Assembly (NCBI GenBank): GCA_022360155.1
Contig: JAKSDJ010000748.1
Span: forward strand, 1 to 42,401
Source: Chloroflexales bacterium
GTDB lineage: Bacteria; Chloroflexota; Chloroflexia; Chloroflexales; Chloroflexaceae
Direction of reading: 5' to 3'
DNA: 42,401 bases
In this document: positions 33,418 through 41,363 of the stretch, piece by piece
Layout of the letters: each line of letters begins with the position of its first letter
Position numbering within the stretch: position 1 is the stretch's first letter
Notes under the pieces: model-generated
The model's input: only the letters and a program-made list of their open reading frames with translations
Told to the model about the DNA's origin: nothing
Database searches by the model: none
Position numbers and translations under genes: made by a program

Positions 33418-33775
33418 AGGTGACTCTCGTTCAGTTTTGCCGGTGTACTCGGTCGTTTTCTGAAACTAGCTAATACAAACATAGCCGATAGCTGATTATG
33501 AACCTGCGGCACACCAGAGCGTATGAAAATAACCCGAACAACGGCGCGAACCATGGGCTCTTTTCAGGGTAGACCGATAGCCGATAGATCAACATTGAAC
33601 GGATCTTTTCAGGCATCAGCATGCGCACGGCATATGGATGACTAATCGGCTAACGTGTCAACCGGCCAACGTGTCAACGTGTCAACCGGCTAACGTTCCA
33701 ACGTTCCCTCCCCAGTCCTGAGCCCTTTGGCTGCGCTCAGGACTGGCGCAGCCAAAGGATGCTAACGTCCCAATG
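33418..33775. other. 358-bp oppC-oppB intergenic region of repeats
   Basis: No gene is visible. It contains CCGATAG units (33574-33587), an eight-unit octamer array (33645-33708), a palindromic TCCTGAGCCCTTTGGCTGCG block (33715-33734) with its inverse beside it, and a further octamer (33765-33772). Block order resembles 22231-22614. Confidence 0.6.
33645..33708. repeat. Octamer array, eight units (ACGTGTCA/ACCGGCCA/ACGTTCCA)
   Basis: Eight contiguous in-register 8-bp units: ATCGGCTA, ACGTGTCA, ACCGGCCA, ACGTGTCA, ACGTGTCA, ACCGGCTA, ACGTTCCA, ACGTTCCC. A palindromic block then intervenes, and ACGTCCCA resumes at 33765-33772 before the oppB stop. Confidence 0.9.
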
Positions 33776-34765
33776 TCAGTGATACCGGATCCGCGGATCA
33801 AGCCAGGCAAGCAGAATATCCGAAATCAACACCCCGACCATCGAGAGCACGCTGATGATCAGCAGATAGCTCCCGGCGAGATACATATCCTGGGCCAATA
33901 ATGCGCGCAACAGGTATGGATCGGCGGTCTGTAGGTTGAGCACAATGCTGACAATCGCCGCCCCGCTGATCAGGCCAGGCAACACGCCGCCAATCCCGCT
34001 CACAAAAGGATTGAGCGCCACTCGCACCGGATACTTGGTGGTCAGATACCATTCGGGCAAGCCCTTCGAGCGCGCCGCTTCGACATAGGGCTTGTGAAGC
34101 TCGTCGAGCAGATTCGCCCGCAGGATGCGCATCAGGCCGGCGATGCCGCTTGTTCCAATCACGATCACCGGAATCCAGATATTGCTCATCATGTCGAGGA
34201 ACTTGCCCCAACTCCAGGGCGCATCGATATATTCAGCCGAGAAGAGCCCGCCGACGCTTTGCCCGAAGTAGAAGAAGGCGACCCACATCAGGCAGAGCGC
34301 CAGCAGAAAGTCGGGCACAGCCATGCCGATGAAGCCCACAAACGAGGCGCTGTAGTCGCCGAGCTTGTTCTTGCGCAGCGCGGTATACACGCCGAGCGGG
34401 ATAGCGACGACCCAGGTAAAGACGATGGTGATCACCGAGAGGGCAATCGTGAGCGGCATGCGCGGCCCAAGCACCTCGGCGACGGGGCGCTTCCATTGGA
34501 ACGAATAGCCCAGATCGCCCTGGACAAAGCTGCTGATCCATTTCCAGTACTGCACATAGATTGGCTCGTCCAGCCCATAGCGCTCACGCAGTTGGGCGAT
34601 CCGCTCCGTCGAGACGCCGGCGCTTCCCGACTCGGCGGCAAGTGCAGCCTCGAACGCGGTGAGATAGTCGCCCGGCGGCAACTGGATGATCACGAAGGTG
34701 ACCACCGAGATCAAAAACATCATTGGAATAAAGAGCAACAAACGACGAACGATATACTGTGCCAT
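33776..34765 (-). CDS. oppB: Oligopeptide-type ABC permease, OppB/DppB subunit (set 2)
   Basis: A 329-residue permease. It has the MAQYIVRRLLLFIPMMF anchor, QLRERYGLDEPIYVQYWKW, an FGQSVGGLFSAEY loop, the coupling segment VEAARSKGLPEWYLTTKYP and the ending LLAWLDPRIRYH. It aligns without large gaps to the set 1 OppB; many residues are identical. GAGGA lies 5 nt upstream. It follows the binding-protein gene by 95 bp, with a hairpin in between. Confidence 0.93.
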   Translation of the reverse strand: MAQYIVRRLLLFIPMMFLISVVTFVIIQLPPGDYLTAFEAALAAESGSAGVSTERIAQLRERYGLDEPIYVQYWKWISSFVQGDLGYSFQWKRPVAEVLGPRMPLTIALSVITIVFTWVVAIPLGVYTALRKNKLGDYSASFVGFIGMAVPDFLLALCLMWVAFFYFGQSVGGLFSAEYIDAPWSWGKFLDMMSNIWIPVIVIGTSGIAGLMRILRANLLDELHKPYVEAARSKGLPEWYLTTKYPVRVALNPFVSGIGGVLPGLISGAAIVSIVLNLQTADPYLLRALLAQDMYLAGSYLLIISVLSMVGVLISDILLAWLDPRIRYH

Positions 34766-34786
34766 GCCGATCCTCTATGTTGCTTC

Positions 34787-34817
34787 TGGTGCGGGACAAG
34801 CGTCTCGCCCCGCACCA
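34787..34817. other. Hairpin between binding-protein gene and oppB
   Basis: TGGTGCGGG (34787-34795) pairs perfectly with CCCGCACCA (34809-34817). A stem after a solute-binding-protein gene commonly protects that mRNA and lowers permease expression. No T-run, so read-through is expected. Confidence 0.5.
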
Positions 34818-34860
34818 AGCCCAATGAAAGCGTCGTGGCTTTCCCTTGGCAGAATCCGTT

Positions 34861-36945
34861 TCACGATTGCTTGATAAAGAACTGCTCTGGGGCAGCCGGT
34901 CCTGGCTGCGGCCAGGTAAAGGAACTGAAAAGCTGGTCAGGCGCGTTGCGGAAGTTACTGTTCACCAGGCCGTATCCGTTCGACGGCAAGATAGTGCCAA
35001 TGACATAGAACTGCTCTTTGGCAATCTGCAACACCTGGCGCATCAACTCCTTCTGTTCTTCGGGGTCAGCGGTCAACTTAATCTGATCGTAGAGCTCGAT
35101 CTGGCGCTTCACTTCGGCTGGCGGCTCCTCGGCAAGGGCGTTGCCCGGTTCGTTACGCCAGAAGTGCCAGGGCATGGCAAAGAAGGACCAGCGGTTGAAC
35201 GGCAGGTACCAGCGCGCCTCCAAAATAACATCGGCGCCAAGCCCGCCTTCTCCGGCCCACAGCACGAGGTCGTGGTCGTTGCTGTCGACCCGCTCCAGCA
35301 ACAACGAGCGCTCAGAGGGAGTAAAGTTCGATTGAATCCCGACCTCTTCCCAGTAGCCCATGACCAATTCAGCCGTATCGAGCGTATCGCTGCCGCCCTG
35401 CGAGGTCTCGATTGCAATGATGATCGGATTGCCATCCGGCCCGACCCGGAAGCCATTAGGCCCGCGAGTGTAGCCAGCCTCGTCGAGCCAGGTATTGGCC
35501 TGATCGGGATCGTACTCGGTGAACTGGGTTGCCATCTCTTCATCGTAGAATTCCGACTCGGGGCGAGGCGCAGCTTGGAAGGGCCTCCCCAGACCGAAGG
35601 TGAGCGTATCGATGATTTCCTGACGATTGATCGCAACCGAGAGCGCCTGACGGAAGAGCTTGTTGTTGTAGATCTCGCGCTTGACCGGATCTTTGTGGAC
35701 AAGGTTGGGCGCAATAATCACATCGTTCATGTTGCTGGGAATCACATCGATGAAACCAAAATTGCCCCGCTCCTGGTTCTCGATATAGACCGCCCGCTCG
35801 TCGATGCCGCCAACCCGGCGATCTTGGAAAGTCCACTCACCGGCAGCAGCCTTCAGGCGCAAGACCTCACGGTCAGTCACCAGTTCATAGACCAGCGTGT
35901 CGATATAGGGCAACTGGTTGCCCTCGGCGTCGACCTTCCAATAGTATGGATTGCGTTCGAGGCGCACGATCTCGCTATCGCCCAGCGCATTCGTAAAGAT
36001 CCAGGGCGTCAGTGTCGGCAGTTCGGGGTTCTGATTGATGGCGTTTGTGCCGCCCGTATCGAACTCAACCCTGACTTCCCAAAGGTCGATCCAACTTGGC
36101 AGGTTTTCGGCTTCGGCGAGGCTGGTGACTTCAGGGTTGAAATCGATATGCCACTGTTTGGCATATTCGGCCTGGTAGTGAGTAATCTCCAATGCACGAG
36201 GGTGAGCAATGTTCTGCAAGAAGAGGCCGTTTGGCTGTGGCCACTCGAAGACGATCGTATAGTCGTCGGGGGCGCTGATCTGCGCCTGCTCGTCGCCGAC
36301 ACGCAACCAGTCCGGATAGGAGGGCGTGAGCTCTTCATTGGGCAGCACATTCTCAACCCAGAACATAATGTCGGCTGAAGTGAAGGGCGTTCCGTCGGAC
36401 CACTTCACACCTTCGCGCAGAAAGAACGTGTACTGCGAACCATCTGCATTGACTTCCCAGCTCTTGGCCAAGTTGGGCGCAACGCCAGTCCATTGGCGAT
36501 TCCAGCGCACCAGTCCATCGTAGAGCGCCGTCTTCAGGATCAGCACGTGGTCATCGGAGCCGACCATGCCCATCCGCCACTCGCCGCCGTATTCGCCAAT
36601 CTCGTCGATCACCTCCACGACCATCGGTTCCACAGGCAGACGCTCCTCGACCGGCGGCAGCGAACCCGCCGCGGCACGCTCGGCCAGTGCAGGAGCTTCG
36701 TTGAATACACTGGGGATGTCGACAAGCGTGTCGTTCGGGGCTGACTCAACCGCAACAGCGGCAGGAAGTGTCGACGACGGCGCCGTATCTACAGCGGAGT
36801 GATCCTCTGACGCACTGGCGGATGTGTCGGCTGCTTCCTGCTCAGCGGGTGAGGCGCCGGCACAGGCTGCTAACAAGCTCAACGCAAGCAAAACTTTGAA
36901 CATTTTCAGAAACAATTGCTGTGCCTTTTGGCTGGTCATTTTCAT
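34861..36945 (-). CDS. Family-5 extracellular solute-binding lipoprotein (set 2)
   Basis: An SBP_bac_5 protein of 694 residues. A Sec-type lipoprotein signal ends in LLAAC with lipidation at Cys28, followed by an acidic Ser/Ala/Thr-rich linker. Core motifs match the set 1 protein: EYGGEWRMGMVGSDDH, FLREGVKWSDGTPFTSADI, NPYYWKVDAEGNQLPYID and PRPESEFYDEEMATQFTEYDPDQ (as PRPESEFYDEEM and ATQFTEYDPDQ). AAGGAGG lies upstream of ATG 36945; a longer frame to 36981 has no ribosome-binding site. It is the first gene of the complete five-gene transporter and would choose the imported oligosaccharide. Confidence 0.92.
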   Translation of the reverse strand: MKMTSQKAQQLFLKMFKVLLALSLLAACAGASPAEQEAADTSASASEDHSAVDTAPSSTLPAAVAVESAPNDTLVDIPSVFNEAPALAERAAAGSLPPVEERLPVEPMVVEVIDEIGEYGGEWRMGMVGSDDHVLILKTALYDGLVRWNRQWTGVAPNLAKSWEVNADGSQYTFFLREGVKWSDGTPFTSADIMFWVENVLPNEELTPSYPDWLRVGDEQAQISAPDDYTIVFEWPQPNGLFLQNIAHPRALEITHYQAEYAKQWHIDFNPEVTSLAEAENLPSWIDLWEVRVEFDTGGTNAINQNPELPTLTPWIFTNALGDSEIVRLERNPYYWKVDAEGNQLPYIDTLVYELVTDREVLRLKAAAGEWTFQDRRVGGIDERAVYIENQERGNFGFIDVIPSNMNDVIIAPNLVHKDPVKREIYNNKLFRQALSVAINRQEIIDTLTFGLGRPFQAAPRPESEFYDEEMATQFTEYDPDQANTWLDEAGYTRGPNGFRVGPDGNPIIIAIETSQGGSDTLDTAELVMGYWEEVGIQSNFTPSERSLLLERVDSNDHDLVLWAGEGGLGADVILEARWYLPFNRWSFFAMPWHFWRNEPGNALAEEPPAEVKRQIELYDQIKLTADPEEQKELMRQVLQIAKEQFYVIGTILPSNGYGLVNSNFRNAPDQLFSSFTWPQPGPAAPEQFFIKQS

Positions 36946-37150
36946 AGACCTTTTACCTCCTTGTTTCGGGAACAGCCTCATTCCTCTTTTGGCAGGCGCA
37001 CTCCTGCGGCTAGGATTTCGGTTCAGTCGTCAGGCTTGGACATCGGCAATCTGCGCATGCGATGTTCAAGAAAACAATCGTGTTACAGTCGGTTGGGGAA
37101 TTCCTTTGCTGTCAATGCCAAAATCCAAGGCTCTGTGCGCACAGGGTGAT

Positions 37151-37222
37151 GCATCCCTGCTCTCCGCGCATCACCGCGTCATCCTCTCCGCGCCATCATC
37201 GCCTCGCTTCATTGCTGCATCA
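37151..37222. repeat. Octamer array CGCATCAC/CGCGTCAT type
   Basis: Nine contiguous 8-bp units (among them GCTCTCCG, CGCATCAC, CGCGTCAT, CCTCTCCG, CGCCATCA) reach to 7 bp from the stop of the heparinase-like gene. Confidence 0.7.
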
Positions 37223-37228
37223 CGCCAT

Positions 37229-39082
37229 TCAGGGCAGCGGTGTGATCTGGAGGACAAGCTGCATTTTTTGCACCGGCATATGCGGTTCCAGCTTAATCCG
37301 CCGAACCGGTCGAGGGCCGCCGCGCAGATCAACATCAGGGATTGTTTCAACAGTTGCATACAAATGCTGCGCATCGTAGTTGATCAGCAGCTTGCCAACC
37401 GCGCCGCTGATCACGAGTTGCCCTGGCTCTTCCTCGGCGACCGCGGCAAAGCTGATCAAAACACAGGCATAGGAGCCGGGCTGCGAGCGAAAAACCACCG
37501 TATCGGTGAGTTCGACCCAACCCGTCGGGGTCGAGCGTACCAGCGCAACCCGACGCCCCAATCGCGCCAGGTCAGCCTCTGGCGGGTACGCCGCAGCGAG
37601 ATCCAACTCTAGGCAATCGCGTTCGGCATCCATCACATAGCGGACATTGTCGGCACGAAATGTTTGGCCCGTCCCTTGCTCGCAGCCATTGACATACGGG
37701 ACGCTGTGGCCAAGCGATCGGTTGGCCAGAAAGGTATAGCGTAGGTCTGCCTTGAACGAATCGCGGTTGTAGCGCATAGCGCCCAACTCGGCTAGCAGCG
37801 ACTCACCGCGCCAGTGGACGATAAAGCTGCCAACATCGTTGTGATTGTGCGGCTCGTCATTGTGTCCGCCTTTTACAGCCAACACGAGACCATTCGAGTC
37901 AGCGGGCGTTGCGCGGGCGATCAACCACTGTACATCAGAAAAGAAGTCGGCTTTGTTCTTCTCCATCGGCGGTTGGGCATTGGCCGACTCGTCCGGATAC
38001 CAGAACAGATCGCGTATCTTCTCGCCTGGACCACGCCCAGTCAAGGTGCGGCGCTGTGACCCAACAGGGTCGAGTGCGGCGAGCGCAGGCAGATCATAAC
38101 GCCCAGCCAAGAAATGCAGCAGCGCCCACTGGGGCTGGCGGTTGACGCCAGTGTCGGAGAAGGCGACGAAGCAACCGGGACTGAGCTCGACACGCATTGG
38201 GAAGGCTGCAATCTGGCGCAGCCGCGGATCGTCGAACAGATCGATTCGGCCTTCGGTTTGCGTAGCGATCAGATCGGCTAGGGCGACAAAGAAGAACATC
38301 CCTTTCTCCCAGTAGCCCACGCCCTCCGCGCAGGCGCCGTCGCCGCCGAACGTTGCCAAGTAACGCTGCATCCCGTCGATCGCCTTGGCCAGCACGGCGG
38401 CTAGTCGATCCAGATCGCATTCCAGATAGAGCGCTGCACCCGCCGTACCACCGGCGCAGACCGGCATCCAGTTGTTGATCTTCTTTTTGCCGTAGCCCAG
38501 CCAGAGATAATCGTTGCGTTCCAGGAAGGCGTCGGTGCTGCGCCGCCGGACTTCATGCCGTATCCGGCTGCGCAGGGCGGGATGTAACGCATCACCGAGC
38601 AAATAATCGACTTCGGCCAGGGTAAACGACGTAATCGCCGACCAGAGATCGATCAGCGGAATCTGCGGGTCGGGCAGAATATAGGGATAGTCTTTCCCGT
38701 GCGCCGGAACAACCCAGGTGCTTTCTTCGCAGATCGCCCAGCCATCATTCAGAATGGCATCGGCAAAACGACCTTTGCCCTCCAAACACTCGGCCAGGGT
38801 AAACATGATCAGGCGTTCGCGTCGCCGATCAATTGGTTTCTCGTAGGGTTCGCGCTGCCCATCGCGCTGGAAGGCGAGATAATCGGTGGCCAGCGCTTGC
38901 GGCGTCGGCTCGTGCAGCGCCTGTTCAGCCCAGGCTAGGATATGCTGCGGGATGCGCTGGCCGCGCAATCGTTCCCAAGCATGACGATCGGCATGAGTAG
39001 GGAACGGCGGATGTCCCTTTGCCTCACGGAGGATTGCAGCAATTGTTTCACTGTCAAACGTCGGTATCAAAATAACCCTCAA
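37229..39082 (-). CDS. Heparinase II/III-like polysaccharide lyase (second paralogue)
   Basis: A 617-residue paralogue of the enzyme at 14077-15936. Conserved blocks are NNWMPVC (203-209), GDGACAEGVGYWEKG (247-261), GHNDEPHNHNDVGSF (406-420) and GHSVP. The substitution of NWNG by NWMP and other changes near the active site suggest a different substrate or cleavage position. No signal peptide. The start appears to be TTG 39082, with a GGAG 11 bases upstream; this is uncertain and a few residues may differ. It lies 38 bp downstream of the second lacI gene, so it is probably the first structural gene under that repressor, followed by the set 2 transporter. Confidence 0.78.
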   Translation of the reverse strand: MRVILIPTFDSETIAAILREAKGHPPFPTHADRHAWERLRGQRIPQHILAWAEQALHEPTPQALATDYLAFQRDGQREPYEKPIDRRRERLIMFTLAECLEGKGRFADAILNDGWAICEESTWVVPAHGKDYPYILPDPQIPLIDLWSAITSFTLAEVDYLLGDALHPALRSRIRHEVRRRSTDAFLERNDYLWLGYGKKKINNWMPVCAGGTAGAALYLECDLDRLAAVLAKAIDGMQRYLATFGGDGACAEGVGYWEKGMFFFVALADLIATQTEGRIDLFDDPRLRQIAAFPMRVELSPGCFVAFSDTGVNRQPQWALLHFLAGRYDLPALAALDPVGSQRRTLTGRGPGEKIRDLFWYPDESANAQPPMEKNKADFFSDVQWLIARATPADSNGLVLAVKGGHNDEPHNHNDVGSFIVHWRGESLLAELGAMRYNRDSFKADLRYTFLANRSLGHSVPYVNGCEQGTGQTFRADNVRYVMDAERDCLELDLAAAYPPEADLARLGRRVALVRSTPTGWVELTDTVVFRSQPGSYACVLISFAAVAEEEPGQLVISGAVGKLLINYDAQHLYATVETIPDVDLRGGPRPVRRIKLEPHMPVQKMQLVLQITPLP

Positions 39083-39120
39083 TACCAGATGAGCTCCACA
39101 TTTGGGGACGTACTCATCAC

Positions 39121-40137
39121 TTAGTCGCTCGTCATTCGGTTGACGCTCTCCCGCTCGACCAGATGCACGCCGAGAATAATCCGCTGCGGCGCGCCCTCGG
39201 GGTTGGCGGCGCGTTCGCTTAGACGGCGCACCGCAACGGCGCCCATTTCCAGTTTGGGAACGTGGATTGTCGTCAACTGGAATTTTGTCAGATCCGACAG
39301 ATCGATGTCATCGAACCCGATAAGTGAGACATCCTCCCCCGGTTGTAGGCCCGCTTCAATCAGTGCGACCATGGCGCCATAGGCGCTGATATCGTTGATG
39401 CAGAATAACGCGGTGAACGTTCGATCTCTTTGCAGTAACTCGCGGACCGCATCGCTGGCCGATTGGGGCGACATCGACGACCGGATCACCAGATGCGGAT
39501 CATATTCCAGGCCAGCCTCGCGTATGGTGTCGATATAACCTTGCAGGCGAAGTTGGGTGGTGTAGCGCTCACGTCCGTGCAGGTAGGCGATACGGCGGTG
39601 ACCCGCAGTGATCAGGTGTCGCACTGCGTACTGAGCGCCGGCGTAATAGTCGGGTAACACTGCATCAACCGGCTGGTCGACAACGTTGTTGAGCAACACA
39701 ACCGGCAACTGCTGCTCTTGAACGGCGGCGACATCGTCGCTGGTAAATGGTCCGATCAAGAGGATGCCCGTCTCTTCGCCGGCATCGAGCGCAACGAGTT
39801 GGTTCGTAAGCGAGTCGCCGTCGTCGTGAGCGAAGAGCATCGTCAAACGCTGGCGACGGCATTCGGCTTCAACCCCCTGCAAAATATAGCCATAAAAGTC
39901 GCCCAGCATCGAGGGAAGAGCAACCCGGTTGTGGACGCGGACAAACAACACAACCTTCTGGAGAGTTGTTGCCTCTTGTTTACGTGTACGCTCGCGCGGG
40001 CGATAGCCAAGCTCGGCGCTGACCGCTAACACACGCGCGCGCACCTCTTCAGAGACGTTTGCTGCGTTGGTGAATACGCGCGAAGCAGTACTGAGCGAAA
40101 CACCAGCAGCTTCAGCGACATGGCGTAAATTGGACAT
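39121..40137 (-). CDS. LacI-family transcriptional repressor (second)
   Basis: A 338-residue LacI/GalR regulator. The N-terminal helix-turn-helix (NLRHVAEAAGVSLSTASRVF) and a sensor domain with DYYAGAQYAVRHLITAGHRRIAYL (as DYYAGAQYAVRHL and ITAGHRRIAYL), NDISAYGAMVALIEAG and SLIGFDDIDLSD are recognisable. ATG 40137 is chosen; a TTG one codon upstream is also possible, both behind AGGAGAGG. Its last residues (MTSD) and stop are encoded in octamer-like repeat DNA. A promoter with internal palindromes lies upstream (40366-40421). It is divergent from the first LacI in sequence, so the two probably read different inducers. Confidence 0.9.
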   Translation of the reverse strand: MSNLRHVAEAAGVSLSTASRVFTNAANVSEEVRARVLAVSAELGYRPRERTRKQEATTLQKVVLFVRVHNRVALPSMLGDFYGYILQGVEAECRRQRLTMLFAHDDGDSLTNQLVALDAGEETGILLIGPFTSDDVAAVQEQQLPVVLLNNVVDQPVDAVLPDYYAGAQYAVRHLITAGHRRIAYLHGRERYTTQLRLQGYIDTIREAGLEYDPHLVIRSSMSPQSASDAVRELLQRDRTFTALFCINDISAYGAMVALIEAGLQPGEDVSLIGFDDIDLSDLTKFQLTTIHVPKLEMGAVAVRRLSERAANPEGAPQRIILGVHLVERESVNRMTSD

Positions 40138-40365
40138 CAATCAACACCTCTCCTCATGTGGGCAAGGAGCGCAACTTCGCACCTACGATGGAAAGCTCGT
40201 ACAGTTGGGCCTCGATAACTCTGTACTTGCAGATGAGCCGCGGCGCTGAGGATACGATGTCCAAAGGCGCTTGGTATCATCACCTCAAAACCAGAGAACT
40301 ATCGACGTTGTTCTGTACTCGGATATTAGGTTAAGGAAAGCTATATACCTGGGTTGTTAGGGGAC

Positions 40366-40394
40366 AGTTTATCAGGTTTTCTGAAATATGTCAA
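40366..40394 (-). promoter_or_regulatory. Sigma-70-type promoter for the second lacI gene
   Basis: On the minus strand, TTGACA (40389-40394) and TAAACT (40366-40371) are 17 bp apart. It would give a leader of about 220 nt before the ATG at 40137. Confidence 0.65.
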
Positions 40395-40421
40395 GATGTA
40401 TTTCTGAAATTTTCAAGAAAA
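40377..40421. promoter_or_regulatory. Cluster of TTTC-GAAA palindromes, candidate LacI operators
   Basis: TTTTCTGAAAT (40377-40387) lies inside the promoter spacer. ATTTCTGAAAT (40400-40410) and TTTTCAAGAAAA (40410-40421) are perfect palindromes directly upstream of the -35. A related TTTCAAGAAA is found at 26026-26035 upstream of a transporter gene. Autoregulation by the adjacent LacI protein is the simplest reading. Confidence 0.5.
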
Positions 40422-40625
40422 CCTTGATCGTTTTTCATGGAGATCGCGTACTGCGTATGATGTTATGTATTCCTGGGTTGTTACACCGCGACGGATGAAC
40501 CGCACTGCATAGCAGCCCGCTATTGACTTCACGCTCTTTTGAAAAGCTGTTTGAAAAGCCGACTGAACAAGCAAAAGATTGCTCAAGCTATTTGGGGACA
40601 GATAGAAACGGATGTGCCGGTTTGT

Positions 40626-40677
40626 GAAGTGCGGCAACTCTACTTGCGCGCGGCAGCATGGCTGTCGCACTCCATAA
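40626..40677. repeat. Diverged copy of the GCGGCAGCCATGC palindrome family
   Basis: On the minus strand it reads TATGGAGTGCGACAGCCATG and continues as in 1867-1922. The flanks (TTTGAAAAGCC near 40550 and GTTTCAGAAAGAC near 40680) may be decayed ends of the AGGCTGTCTGAAAAG element. Confidence 0.55.
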
Positions 40678-40683
40678 CGTGTT

Positions 40684-41349
40684 TCAGAAAGACATTGAGG
40701 ATTGCGAGCTTGCCGCCTCTCGGTTGCCAACCTCTGCCCAGCGCTCGATCAGGCGCCGCAGGACTACCTGGGGATTCGCGGCCTGCATGACTGCACCCAT
40801 CACCGCTGCGCCCGCCGCCCCCGCGCTGTAGCAAGGGGCGATGCTATCCGGGGTGATGCCGCCCAGCGCGACAACCGGTATCGGCAATGTCGCTGCCACG
40901 CGACGCAACTCGTCCAAGCCAAGAGCTGGACCGTACCCCGGCTTGCTCTGGGTTGGAAAGATCGGGCTGAGGGTGACATAGTCCGCTCCGTCGGTTGCGG
41001 CGCATTGCGCCTCGGCCAGGGAGTGGGCCGAGACGCCGATCCATCCGTCTGCGCCGAGTTGCTGGCGTGCCGCCGCAACCGACTGCCCTTGAGGCAGATG
41101 GATCGCATTGATGCGGCATGCAGCAGCAACTGCAAGGTTGCCATTGACGCTGACGGTCGCAGCATAGGGTTGGGTTGCCGTAATGATCATCTTGACCAGC
41201 GACGTCAGTTTGGGCGGCGACAGGTCTTTCTCGCGCACCATGATCCAGCGACAGCCGCCCGCCAACGCCATTGTCACGACTTCGAACAATGGGCGTCGCG
41301 CCAGGGTGCGGTCGGTGATCAGCAAGAGCGGCGGCTGGGGCAGTTTCAT
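40684..41349 (-). CDS. ThiE/TenI-family protein, more likely TenI-like thiazole tautomerase
   Basis: A 221-residue TIM-barrel protein of the thiamine phosphate synthase/TenI superfamily. REK (39-41), S107 (GVSAHS), PTQSKPGYGPA (132-142) with K136 and ALGGI (161-165) are present. The aspartates that bind Mg in ThiE are absent: the NDD motif is NGN (69-71), and the GxDD region is HLPQGQS (84-90), as in TenI (HLP). It therefore probably isomerises the thiazole carboxylate made by ThiG instead of joining it to the pyrimidine. ATG 41349 gives a normal N-terminus (KLPQPPLLLITDR); the longer GTG start at 41373 lies inside a hairpin repeat. It follows thiG by 84 bp. Confidence 0.75.
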   Translation of the reverse strand: MKLPQPPLLLITDRTLARRPLFEVVTMALAGGCRWIMVREKDLSPPKLTSLVKMIITATQPYAATVSVNGNLAVAAACRINAIHLPQGQSVAAARQQLGADGWIGVSAHSLAEAQCAATDGADYVTLSPIFPTQSKPGYGPALGLDELRRVAATLPIPVVALGGITPDSIAPCYSAGAAGAAVMGAVMQAANPQVVLRRLIERWAEVGNREAASSQSSMSF

Positions 41350-41363
41350 ATGCACGTCAATCT

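Larger units (their letters stand above)
40138..40683. other. 546-bp intergenic region between the TenI-like gene and lacI
   Basis: It contains the lacI promoter and TTTCnGAAA palindromes, a direct repeat CCTGGGTTGTTA (40348-40359 and 40472-40483), AAAAGCTGTTTGAAAAGCC-like end sequence near 40542, and a minus-strand copy of the GCGGCAGCCATGC palindrome (40626-40677). No gene is visible. Confidence 0.6.

Noticed and set aside
32053-33423. Long plus-strand open frame (about 456 codons) opposite oppC
   Set aside because: The minus-strand frame encodes a clear OppC with membrane segments and coupling loop; the plus-strand product is polar, Gln/Arg-rich and unlike any family.
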